From NCBI GenBank assembly GCA_900208305.1, contig OAPG01000001.1:1-64000 (forward strand): DNA of 64,000 nucleotides, in the 5' to 3' direction. The position numbers were made by a program, and so were the translations under genes. Shown one piece after another: positions 31,648 to 40,953 of the stretch. The DNA is from Melanopsichium pennsylvanicum (lineage: Eukaryota > Basidiomycota > Ustilaginomycetes > Ustilaginales). The number at the start of each line of letters is the position of its first letter. The stretch's first letter is position 1. Under the pieces are notes generated by a model, which had not been told where the DNA came from, ran no database searches, and worked only from the letters and a program-made list of their open reading frames with translations.

Positions 31648-31833
31648 TATTTTGCACTTGCATGTTGTTGATGTTGGATGCATGCTCTATTCATATTCAT
31701 AGTTGCTTTACCACCATCCATTCATCCAAACTTGACTTTTCAACATCCCCCATCCGATCCGACATGCTTGTCACGTTATGCCTCCCCATCACTACCACCA
31801 TCTTCTAAATATTTTGACATCCTTAACAACACC

Positions 31834-33432
31834 ATGTCGCAGCCTTATTACGCCAACCAACCAGGTGGCCAAGCTTATCCTCCGCCTCGGCCTCCTCAAA
31901 TGAACCAACCAGGCTCTTACGGTCCAGGTACATTCTCTGGTCAACCCAACGGTGCACAGGATCAGTACTACAACTCTCAACCGCCTCCTCTCACTCAACA
32001 ACACCAATACTATGGAAACGACTACAAAGCTCCACTCAAACCTGAAGGCTTCCAAGGCGAACGACTTTCCCCCAAACCCAAGTTACACGATCCCATCTTT
32101 CTGATTCTCTTCCTCCTCGTATTTGGCGGTTTCATCGCCCTTTCCGTCATCTGCTTACGCGATTATTCCAGCAGCAATATCAATGCCTCCATTGGTCAAG
32201 CCAATGTTGCCGGAAGCACGTTGAACGGTCATACAGCCATCATGTTTATGATCTGCTGTGCCCTTGCATCGGTCTTGTCCTTTGTCTACATCTTTTTGGT
32301 CCGAACCTTTCCCAAATTCATCCTCGAAGCTACACTCTTATTGACCACTCTTAGTAACGTCGCTTTTTGCGTATACCTTTGGGTTCGCGCAAACACTGCA
32401 GCCGCTATCATCTTTACTGTTTTTGCCGTCATCTCGGTGATCGCCTACTTTTTCATGCGAAAACGCATCCCGCTTGCAAAACTGTTGCTTGTCACCATTA
32501 TTCATACCGCGGAACAGTACAAGTCGGTTTATGTCGTCGCGCTCGGCGCGCTCATTGTCGAAACCGCTTTCTCCGCTTGGACGAGCTGGGTGGTGGTGGC
32601 AACCTACCAACGCTTTGAACCATCGGGTCAAGCATCTGGCAGTTCTGCAGGCAATAGTAGCGTGATTGGTTTGATGGTCTTCATCGTTTTCGCCTATTAT
32701 TGGATCTCTGAAGTCATCAAAAACGTCGCATTCACCACCGTCGCCGGCATCTTTGGTACCGCGTACTACAACCTCAACAAGGTATCCCACGCAGCGTGGG
32801 GAGCGTTCAAACGATCCATGACCTACTCCCTCGGTTCCATCTGCTTTGGTTCTCTCATCGTAGCCCTTTTGGATCTGCTAAGAGCATTCTTCAATCTGTT
32901 GCAAAACCAGACTGCATCGGATGGTGATTTGGTGGGCACCATCTTGGCTTGCGTAGCGAGTTGCTGTGTTGCGTGCATCCGTGGTCTGGTCGACTATTTC
33001 AACAGGTATGCGTACATCAACATTGCATTGTATGGCAACAATTATATTCGGGCAGCCAAAGAGACTTGGTCATTGTTGGCAGATCGGGGCATTGATGCGG
33101 TCATCAACGACAGTTTGGTCAATATTGTGTTCAACTGCGGTGCATTCATCATAGGATTGTTGACTGCATTGTTTGCGTTCATCTACGAACAAAAGACAAA
33201 TCCGCAGTACCTTCAGAACGATTCAGGTTACTATTCAATCGTTCTGCTCATCGCGTTCGGGTTGGGATTCAATATTGCACTCAGCGTAGGTAGTGCAAGT
33301 ATCGCAAGTGGTGTAAGCACCTACTTTGTCGCATTGGCAGAGGATCCCTACGTCTTGCAAGGCAAAAATCCAGAATTGTTTGACATGATCAGGCACCAAT
33401 ACCCAAGAGTCATCCAAGGTGTCCACAACTAG
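31834..33432 (+). CDS. PNS1: PNS1, choline transporter-like (CTL/SLC44) membrane protein
   Basis: This is a 532-residue intronless gene. The N-terminal 85 residues are Gln/Pro/Gly/Tyr-rich and cytosolic-looking, as in fungal Pns1. A polytopic domain with about ten membrane helices follows. The family region VDYFNRYAYINIALYGNNYI lies near residue 390, with the conserved AKETW and late GVSTYFVALAEDPYVLQ. Yeast Pns1 is a plasma-membrane CTL homologue whose transport substrate is unproven, although animal relatives carry choline and ethanolamine. The start ATG follows an AC-rich leader. It converges with an acyl-CoA synthetase gene 211 bp downstream. Confidence 0.94.
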   Translation: MSQPYYANQPGGQAYPPPRPPQMNQPGSYGPGTFSGQPNGAQDQYYNSQPPPLTQQHQYYGNDYKAPLKPEGFQGERLSPKPKLHDPIFLILFLLVFGGFIALSVICLRDYSSSNINASIGQANVAGSTLNGHTAIMFMICCALASVLSFVYIFLVRTFPKFILEATLLLTTLSNVAFCVYLWVRANTAAAIIFTVFAVISVIAYFFMRKRIPLAKLLLVTIIHTAEQYKSVYVVALGALIVETAFSAWTSWVVVATYQRFEPSGQASGSSAGNSSVIGLMVFIVFAYYWISEVIKNVAFTTVAGIFGTAYYNLNKVSHAAWGAFKRSMTYSLGSICFGSLIVALLDLLRAFFNLLQNQTASDGDLVGTILACVASCCVACIRGLVDYFNRYAYINIALYGNNYIRAAKETWSLLADRGIDAVINDSLVNIVFNCGAFIIGLLTALFAFIYEQKTNPQYLQNDSGYYSIVLLIAFGLGFNIALSVGSASIASGVSTYFVALAEDPYVLQGKNPELFDMIRHQYPRVIQGVHN

Positions 33433-33643
33433 ACCCTTATATCAAATTCACTGCGACACTCTCGCAACCCATTGTCTATGGCAGATTCGCTAATCTGATC
33501 AATTCTTATTGGCAAAAATCCATTACCCCTCTTCCCATTCAAAAAGCGAGCACATACATCTAACAGTTACTTCAAAAAGCGTGAAGAGACAGAGCATGCG
33601 ATTTCATCCCAATCTGACTCGCCAAACGATGGCCTAACTTGAT

Positions 33644-35824
33644 TTACAATTTGGCCTTAGCTTTCCTCGACTGTTTGACAATCAACACTTTATGTCCTTT
33701 CCAACCTCCGATATCCTTTCTGAGCAACTTGCCCGTTGGATTCCTCGGAGCGCTTTCACTGAACAGATACGTGCCTGGCCACTTGTAGTATGCCGTCTTG
33801 TCGCCCACCCACGCGTGCAACCTTTGTGCCAGATCGTGCATCTTTTGTTCCTCGCGCAAAATCGCCTTGTCCTTTGGCACCACCAACAAAAGCACCTGTT
33901 CCTCACCGGTAGATTGATCCTGCACAAACCCTGTTGCAGCCGCATCGACGACTTCTGGATGTGTCGCGAACAAATCGTCCAATTCAGCGGGTGGTACTTG
34001 GAATCCTTTAACCTTGATGAGCTCTTTGGTTCGACCAGTAATCCAAAGTCGACCGTTTGTGTCCAAACATCCTTCATCGCCCGTTCTGTACCATCCATCC
34101 TCTGTGAACGCACCCGCGGTCAGCTCCTTGTCAAGGGCAGAGTGGTTTTCGGACGACAAGCCCGAAAAGTACCCAGACATGACAGCAGGCGCACGGATCA
34201 ACACTTCGCCCACCAAACCTGGGTTGAGAGGAGCTCTTTCGCCTTTAGCCCGAGCTTGTTCCGATTTGGTCCTGATCTCTTTCATCCTCTGCTGCACTTG
34301 ATCTTCATTCGTACCCGGAAGCGGTCGGATGGAGATCTCGGTGTTGGGAGCGGGAAATCCTGCACTTCCCAATTCGTCCCTTCCACCTTTAGTCGCGCTG
34401 GCATGATCAGCATCGAGTCCCAATCCACCCGTTTGACTCGTCGAACAAGTCTCTGTAGTTCCGTATCCGAGTTGAATATACTTTCCTGTGCGTTGGTACA
34501 CTTTCCTCACCACCTCTACAGGTACCGGTGCACCTCCAGTCAAGAATGCAGCGATGCTACTAAGGTCAATGCCTTGACTCAACTCACTACTCGGGTCGAG
34601 ATGGGGACACGATCGAAGCGCAATGGCCACTGCAGGAGCGATGTGCGAGAAAGTAGCTCGGTATCGTGTAATCAACCTCAAGTAGTAGCCCAAATCGAAC
34701 TTGGCCGAGGACGGGATGATGAGTGTGGTACCAAACGCCACGGTGGGGAGCAGCACCGTAGCAAGACCGTAGACATGGTACCAAGGTGCTAGGGTGATCC
34801 ATCGTTCACCTCCGCCATACGTGCCACGTGAGGTTCCCGAAAAGTGCGGATTGGTATCCCACACGCCAAGAGTATTGGACACGAGCGCACGGTGCGAGAG
34901 GAGAACACCCTTGCTCTGACCCGTAGTGCCGCTGGACCAGAGAACGAACGCGATTCTACGCGCCTGTTCTTCAGGGACCATTGGGGAAGCAACGAAAGCG
35001 GGTCGGTCGAGAGACATAACACTACCTTCCGCTTTACTTCCTGGCGGTGGAAGAAGAAGGTGTGTCCAATCACATGGATCATGAGCAGCAGAAACACTGT
35101 GCCTGTTGACATTGGTTCCGTAATAGTCCATAGCCGAATTGACATCTACAGTCCAAACCCTACGACGGTGGAACGGAGTCTGATTGCTCTTTTCCAACCT
35201 TGCGGACTTGACCTCATCCCAATCCCTGGCCAATTCTTGCGCCCAAGCCTTGATCTCGCTCCCTTTGACCTGACCATTATCCGTTGGCGGCGAATCGAGC
35301 AACGACTGGAGTGCTTTCCGCAACGGCACTTCGCCTTCGGCTCCAACGGAGGTGATAAGCACCTGAGGTCGAGCTTTGGCGAGAATGTAGGCAAGTTCGC
35401 GTGGACTGAGATAAGTCGAAATGGGGCAGACGGTGAGATTGGCAGCGACGGTGCCTAGGGCTAAGAGAGGCCAGACCATACCGTTGGGAATATGAAGAAG
35501 GACGGTGGTGCGTGGAGCATGGATGGGGTCGTTGGGTCGCGAAGGATCCGACACGAAAGGAATGGGCGGACCAGTGAGAGTCTGGAGGCTTCGAGCAAGA
35601 CGCAAGCTATCGGCCTTGAGGCGAGAAAAGGATAGTTGAGCGCCGGTTCCATCGTGGACGAGGATGGGTCGCTGTTCAGGGATGGAGGTGCCATCAAAGG
35701 TGTGATTGGGGTACTGGGAGGCGAAGTGATTGGGGTGGTTCTGAAGAGGGTTGCTGAAGAGGAAGGTGTGAAGATTCACGTTGTCAGGAAAGGGGCTTTT
35801 GATTCCGCTTGTGACTTCACTCAT
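33644..35824 (-). CDS. Acyl-CoA synthetase / 4-coumarate-CoA ligase-like enzyme, peroxisomal
   Basis: This is a 726-residue intronless gene from MSEVTSGIKSPF, longer than the usual 540-600. It belongs to the ANL adenylate-forming superfamily. The P-loop SSGTTGQSKGVLLSHRAL lies near residue 298, then GYGTTETCS, YRTGDEGCLD, the hinge GRTKELIKVKG and the C-terminal catalytic Lys in NPTGKLLRKD. The reaction is ATP-dependent activation of a carboxylic acid to acyl-AMP and then the CoA thioester. Extra length comes from inserts around residues 170-230 and 500-530. The protein ends in AKL, a type 1 peroxisomal targeting signal, so fatty or aromatic acid activation in peroxisomes is likely. The exact substrate is unknown. 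Confidence 0.9.
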   Translation of the reverse strand: MSEVTSGIKSPFPDNVNLHTFLFSNPLQNHPNHFASQYPNHTFDGTSIPEQRPILVHDGTGAQLSFSRLKADSLRLARSLQTLTGPPIPFVSDPSRPNDPIHAPRTTVLLHIPNGMVWPLLALGTVAANLTVCPISTYLSPRELAYILAKARPQVLITSVGAEGEVPLRKALQSLLDSPPTDNGQVKGSEIKAWAQELARDWDEVKSARLEKSNQTPFHRRRVWTVDVNSAMDYYGTNVNRHSVSAAHDPCDWTHLLLPPPGSKAEGSVMSLDRPAFVASPMVPEEQARRIAFVLWSSGTTGQSKGVLLSHRALVSNTLGVWDTNPHFSGTSRGTYGGGERWITLAPWYHVYGLATVLLPTVAFGTTLIIPSSAKFDLGYYLRLITRYRATFSHIAPAVAIALRSCPHLDPSSELSQGIDLSSIAAFLTGGAPVPVEVVRKVYQRTGKYIQLGYGTTETCSTSQTGGLGLDADHASATKGGRDELGSAGFPAPNTEISIRPLPGTNEDQVQQRMKEIRTKSEQARAKGERAPLNPGLVGEVLIRAPAVMSGYFSGLSSENHSALDKELTAGAFTEDGWYRTGDEGCLDTNGRLWITGRTKELIKVKGFQVPPAELDDLFATHPEVVDAAATGFVQDQSTGEEQVLLLVVPKDKAILREEQKMHDLAQRLHAWVGDKTAYYKWPGTYLFSESAPRNPTGKLLRKDIGGWKGHKVLIVKQSRKAKAKL

Positions 35825-37799
35825 GATGGATTGCTGCTTCTTTTGACGGAGGAAATGATGAGGAGGACGGGACGAGAAGAGCACGAGAGCGGCTGTATAC
35901 CTGAAGAGGGTGAAGTTAAGTCACTGCCACAAAGTCCTCGAGCCTTATATCGAGAGCAGGAAGAGTGAAGTGTGGGGCACCGCAGCTTGGTGGAGAAGCA
36001 AAGTGTCGACCGGACAAGAGAGTGAATGGGACAAGCGAATGAGCCATCCTTGAGCTCCGAGATCAGCCATTTCCAGTGATGTATATCTTCGGCTGTCACG
36101 GCAACCTGCTCTCCGGAATGTCGTACCAAACGCGAGCCTCGTCAGCTACGTTTGGCTAGAACAAGATTCAATCACTCCGTCGGCCCGCTTTCTCACTAGC
36201 TCATTCACCTTCATCCAATCGTACTTGGCTCGCTCTGCCAAAGCGATCATTTGATAATATGCCTGGCAAACATGGTGATTACCAGCAACAATAGCATGTG
36301 TCGTAGAGCTATGGCCAATGAACCCAATTTGGCAGCTTCATTTACGACGCCTGCATGCTCACTTTACAACCGCCGAAGCATGTTGAATACTGTGGTGCTC
36401 TAGCCCAGTTGACCAATTTCGTTAATTTGAGTTGAAAAATTATGGCTGTGTCGGCCATCGAGCGTACCTTTTGCCTTAGTCACTCGCGCGAGACTTGCTC
36501 AGCACTCGTACGATTTGATAAGTCTCGGCCGACTTTGGATGAGAGCTTCCGGCCCAGCATCGCCTCTTACTTTGGATGTCAGCCACACTTACACCACGCG
36601 CTGGCTGGTCAGCAGATCGGTGATGCCTGGAATGAATGAGGCAAACAAGGTTCGATTATGAATCTCTAGTTTGGTCGTAGTAAGTAAATTAACACAATTC
36701 ATCATGATGACGGCGACCTTTGACCAGCCAGAGCCTACGAGAAGTTACCTGGCCGTATGGAATTGCTTCGAAGCGAGCAAGGCGAAGGTTATGGTTTTTT
36801 GCAAACCGGGGTTCGCAGCAAAAGAGTTTTATTCGCTGAGCGAGGGAACTCCCTCTCTTGCCTGCATAGCACCTTATTTTAATATCAACCCTCAGTCTAT
36901 TGAAAATCTGCTTTTCGATGGCAGACAAGTTCGAAATTGCGGGAACATTGGAATTGATAGACAGCCTCAAGCAGTAATATATGAGCTACGTATTTTCACT
37001 TTAGTATAGAGTGACGTTAGGCTGTAAGAGACGTGTGACAGGTCATATGTTTCATTTCGCCATCTCTATACATCTCTGCAGTACGTGCGTCATTGTGTCC
37101 ATCCATCCTGCGCTTGAAGCTGTCTTTTATCGGAACAACATTTTCGTCAATAAATTGCGGGTTTGACCTTGACAGACTCTATCATGCAAGGTGGCACCGT
37201 CTCGACAGCAATACATTTGCTTGATCGGCAAACCAAAGAGTGAAAGTTGCGTGAAAACAAATTCCTCCTGCCGAGTTCTCTTCCAAACGCGCGCGTGGGG
37301 ACGACACAGGGTTTTAATAACTTCGGCTGATCATCCTGGAGTGTTGGGACAGGCCGACGATCTTGGCAAACAACTGCCTCGAATTCCAAACTGGCTACTC
37401 GCCTATACAATATTTGCGCAGTATACTGTACAGCAAGCTAGGTGTCACTTTTGAAGTCCGAAGCACAAAGTTCGAAGAACTATGCGGCGAACCCTGCCTG
37501 AGTGGATCTACTTTTGCTGGCGCAGATGTTCTCCTCTTCGGCATGCCAGTCGGTCAACCCTACATTGTTTAATTTTGTGTATACTGTACCCCTCACCATT
37601 GCGTTTCCATCATCACGTCCTCTCTACGATCAAACATCAAGTTGCCTTCTTGACACTACTCGCTTCTCTCTCTCCGCCATCCTGTACAGCGCTGGACGCA
37701 AGCAAACATCTTGGAACCACATATAGACAAGTTATACGTTGACGCCTGGTGCGCTTCTGCTCAGACCTTTCAAAAATCCCCATAAACGACCTCCTCAAG
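35825..37799. other. 2-kb intergenic region without a supported gene
   Basis: Divergent promoter region of the acyl-CoA synthetase and the GPI-type protein. The longest frames (about 110 codons, around 36670-37010) show no signal peptide, motif or coding-like composition. I see no repeat structure. Confidence 0.5.
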
Positions 37800-38693
37800 A
37801 TGAAAGTGACTCCAGCCTTTGCCAGCATGGCTCTAGCTATAGCCCTCACCATCTGCTTCACCGACGCTTTACCCTCCACTTTCGACCGTCGCCAGAGCTC
37901 CAGCTCTTCATCCCAAGGATACTACTCCCCCTCCTCCAATGGAGGCTCCATGTTGACCGGCAACACAGCCTCCGGCTTGGGTGAGCCTTTGAATATCATC
38001 GTGTCCGGCAATTCGGACGCAGGAGTCCTCAACCAGGTTGGGTTTGAAGAGTTCTCTCGTTCCTTCTATTTTTCTCCTGGTAGCTGTCTCAACATCTCGC
38101 AGGGAGGGTACCAAACCGCAAACCTGGGAGACGGAAATGGAGACAAGGCGCAGACCAACATCATGCGATACAATTACAAGCAGGGCGATGGAGGTACCTG
38201 CGTCGAATCCCTCAAAGGAGGTAATCATTTCCGATACTGGATCCAGAATGGAAGCGCGGCGGATTCGGGTGCGGTGTTTGTGGCCGCAAGTGTCGAATTG
38301 AATGCGACTTTGAGTCACATGATCGCCGACAATGGATATGATAACGGGCGCGATGAGATGGTTGGGAACATGACAAGTGGCACGTTGACGAGTCCCGGTG
38401 GATTCGAGTATACAGTCACCAAGGAGACGAATTCTCAATTGTTGAACGGGATCCAGGCGAGTCAAATTAACCACAATATTGGAATCGATGGTGTGGTCGA
38501 CGTCTTGACCGTCAGGATCACCAAGAACGGAACCATCGGTGCGGGGAGAGATGGCAGCAGTGGGAGCAGTGATGGCGGTTCGGTCAGTACGCCACAGAAG
38601 AGTGGTGCGATGAGCGCTTTTGATGCCAATTTCATCGCTGGACTTGGCTCGCTTATGTTTGCGATCAGCTCGGGACTATTGCTCATTCTCTAA
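37800..38693 (+). CDS. Secreted, probably GPI-anchored fungal surface protein
   Basis: This intronless gene encodes 297 residues from MKVTPAFASMALAIALTI, a signal peptide ending near DALP. A Ser-rich spacer follows, then a conserved domain (about residues 60-240) with NIIVSGNSDAGVL, NLGDGNGDKAQTN, CVESLKGGNHFRYWIQNGS and DNGYDNGRDEMVGN. This pattern recurs in secreted proteins of many asco- and basidiomycetes, recalled from memory, without a known activity. A Gly/Ser-rich linker and a C-terminal hydrophobic helix (FIAGLGSLMFAISSGLLLIL) give the layout of a GPI precursor. The likely location is the cell wall or plasma membrane. N-glycosylation sequons are present. Confidence 0.85.
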   Translation: MKVTPAFASMALAIALTICFTDALPSTFDRRQSSSSSSQGYYSPSSNGGSMLTGNTASGLGEPLNIIVSGNSDAGVLNQVGFEEFSRSFYFSPGSCLNISQGGYQTANLGDGNGDKAQTNIMRYNYKQGDGGTCVESLKGGNHFRYWIQNGSAADSGAVFVAASVELNATLSHMIADNGYDNGRDEMVGNMTSGTLTSPGGFEYTVTKETNSQLLNGIQASQINHNIGIDGVVDVLTVRITKNGTIGAGRDGSSGSSDGGSVSTPQKSGAMSAFDANFIAGLGSLMFAISSGLLLIL

Positions 38694-39218
38694 AAGTTAT
38701 ATCAATTGGCCCCACCTCTTCACATGGAACAATCTATGTAGGAACGGCATTCACGCATTTAGAGTCATGCAGAGCCATATGCAAATAAAGGTAAATTGAA
38801 CAATATGTTTTCATCTCTCGCTCTGCATTGTTTGCATTGTCCCGCAAGAGCGTGAATCGTTGGCACGTTTGCCTGCATTCACATTGTCGGCGAAAACCAC
38901 AAGACTTACAGGGCGAAGTGCTGTTATGTGTCCGAGTGCTGAGTCTAAACCTGTGGTAGGAACGCCATGACGGTGGAACTTGTCAAGCGCTATTTTGACT
39001 CCGAGTTCCGTTGAAAAATTTCACTAATCCGCTGCCTCCACTTTTGGAATTCTTGCCAAACGCCACGTTTCTTTGGTGTCATTCTGTGATTCTCCCACCA
39101 TCTGTCCCACCTTCTTTTACCGATTCTCCGGCTCTTTCTTGTCCTCACTTCGTGGACATAAAGAGGCGTCAGTCGCTCTCCATCCACGTCATTTCTTATT
39201 GCGACGAACATCAACACC
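38694..39218. other. Intergenic, no gene seen
   Basis: Lies between two plus-strand genes. The leader before Zim17 is CT-rich. Nothing else stands out. Confidence 0.45.
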
Positions 39219-39866
39219 ATGTCCGCCAACCGAATCTTTGCACCATTAGGACGCAATGTCGCCTCGAGCAGTCAACAGGTCGTTCAGCGCAGCTTTGCAG
39301 CTACCACCAAGTCGATGACTCATCAGCCCGCATTCGCTCGATCTCAGTCCACATGGCGCGCATCTACACCTTCCCTACCATCGCTCATAGTCGCCAGCCA
39401 CAATTTACTCCAGCGACAACCATTCCACACCTCGTCCACTTCACTTGACGACCGATCACGAACAGAACACCTCCTCCCCGAGACCATACCCTCACAATTC
39501 TCCTCCGTGAAAACCGCTGATGAGGAAATACCACTCTCATCTTCGATCCCAGTCACGGGCGAACGCACACCGATAGCTCAAATTGAACAGCGTCTCGCCA
39601 TCACTTTTACGTGCACCGTCGACGAATGTGGTCATCGCAGCACGCACGAATTCTCGAAACGTTCCTACACAAAGGGCATCGTCATCGTCCAGTGTCCCGG
39701 TTGCAAGAACAGACATCTCATTGCAGATAATCTCAGCTGGTTTACAGAGACAGAGGATGAACCACGCACCATCGAGCAAATGATCGAGGCAAAAGGTGGC
39801 AAAGTGACAAGGGGTACCGTCGGCGTTGACGGCAAGACGGGAGAGACAATCGAGATTCTGTCGTAG
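39219..39866 (+). CDS. ZIM17: Zim17/Hep1-type DNL zinc-finger protein, mitochondrial
   Basis: This is a 215-residue intronless gene. The first ~90 residues are rich in Arg, Ser, Thr and Gln with almost no acidic residues, as in a mitochondrial presequence. The DNL domain (about residues 120-175) has FTCTVDECGHRSTHEFSKR, then IVIVQCPGCKNRHLIADNL, containing the eponymous DNL. In yeast Zim17/Hep1 keeps mitochondrial Hsp70 (Ssc1) soluble and supports protein import. The first metal-binding pair is spaced CX4C here instead of the CX2C I expect, while the second is a normal CX2C. The rest of the domain is intact, so I infer function is retained. Confidence 0.92.
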   Translation: MSANRIFAPLGRNVASSSQQVVQRSFAATTKSMTHQPAFARSQSTWRASTPSLPSLIVASHNLLQRQPFHTSSTSLDDRSRTEHLLPETIPSQFSSVKTADEEIPLSSSIPVTGERTPIAQIEQRLAITFTCTVDECGHRSTHEFSKRSYTKGIVIVQCPGCKNRHLIADNLSWFTETEDEPRTIEQMIEAKGGKVTRGTVGVDGKTGETIEILS

Positions 39867-40187
39867 AGGGGACTCGCTTGGAATTGAGCATAGTGAATGC
39901 ATATCTAGACAACAGATGGAATCACACCGACTCCTACTGGAGCCTATAACGAACAGTCACCTATCACAAGTGCGGTCTACCTTCTACAATCTTTTAATTC
40001 TCATCTGCACACTCACTATTTGCAATCATCATGAATCTTTTTTGCAACAGCCACACGTCGTTACTCCTCCAATCAATGCCTCACGGGCTGCAAGCAAATT
40101 GGCAGGACGCTTACACCCTCCACGCTGTACTGTTTCCGCACATTGTCCTCTTCCCCGCCCTGCTTGGGCTTGAACGCAGCGTCGGGC

Positions 40188-40593
40188 TTATCCAACTTCC
40201 TGTCCCTTTTTTAGGCTTGCAAGTGGTGCCATGACGGCAGGGAAATTCATGAGGTTCCAAACGCCCGTGAAAAAGCTGTGATGGTGCACATCGTGAATTG
40301 TACTCACTTCTGCTGCAGTCGGTGAGAACTAGCGCATTCAAGTGTTTGGTACCTGCCAAATTTTGCATTCGGTTGAGCAGCCCTGCCGCCCACCCGGTGC
40401 GTTGCCCGAGAATCGTCCACAACTCCTTTACCAATTTACCTGTAGATGCATCGATTTTGGCTAAATCAATTACCCCATCAGCGTGTTCTCCACTTGACTC
40501 CATGAGACCATGCACTGCGGCCCCACCTCCGGCGCGGAAGAACGGTTCAGTGAATCGCAGACCGCGTTGAAAATAGTTGGGTATCGTTTGCAT
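40188..40593 (-). CDS. Small hypothetical protein, tentative two-exon model
   Basis: Exon 40353-40593 begins MQTIPNYFQRGLRFTEPFF. If a 40-bp intron (GTACCA...CTGCAG, 40313-40352) is removed, the frame continues through EVSTIHDVHHHSFFTGVWNL and ends PLASLKKGQEVG at TAA 40188-40190, giving 121 residues. The second exon looks like a short amphipathic or membrane-associated segment. I recognise no family. The 40-bp intron is shorter than others in the window, so the model is weak; without it the frame runs on with lower-complexity sequence. It could be a gene relic. Confidence 0.3.
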
Positions 40594-40953
40594 CCTTGCT
40601 CGCGTCCCATTCGACCACGTTATGCTCCGCTTCGCGCAACTTGTCGACAGTGGGGTGATAATATGCGAAACAATCAACCCTGCGTTGCTCTTTGAAATGA
40701 GAAGAAAGGTCCTGAATTCCGATTTACCCAATCACGCGCTGAACACTCATTCGCAAATCGCGAGCAAGTGAACTGTTCTGCGAAGGGTCAAACCTGGCAA
40801 CAGCTGTGATGCTCGAGCTCATCATCTAGATGCTCTCGCTACTGCTTGATTGATCACGTGCAAACAGACTCGTATAGAGAACGATAACAAGGCAATGTAC
40901 AAGTGTGTGTTTTGCAATCTAAATTCAAAAACTTGCAAAGCTGCAATGACAAC
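40594..40953. other. Intergenic, no gene seen
   Basis: Short space between two minus-strand features; probably holds the promoter of the small ORF and the 3' end of the ATPase gene. Confidence 0.4.

Larger units (their letters stand above)
30875..31833. other. Long AT-rich divergent promoter region
   Basis: This 0.96-kb region separates the divergent DUF1295 and PNS1 genes. It is AT-rich with several ordered motifs: a GAAA tract, a 14-bp palindrome, GCATTATG twice near 31314-31337, an ATTA-rich patch at 31445-31490 and a TACCGTA triplet repeat. No gene is seen. Confidence 0.55.

Noticed and set aside
36671..37009. 112-codon ORF in the large intergenic region
   Set aside because: No motif, signal peptide or coding-like composition; similar-sized frames occur on the opposite strand.
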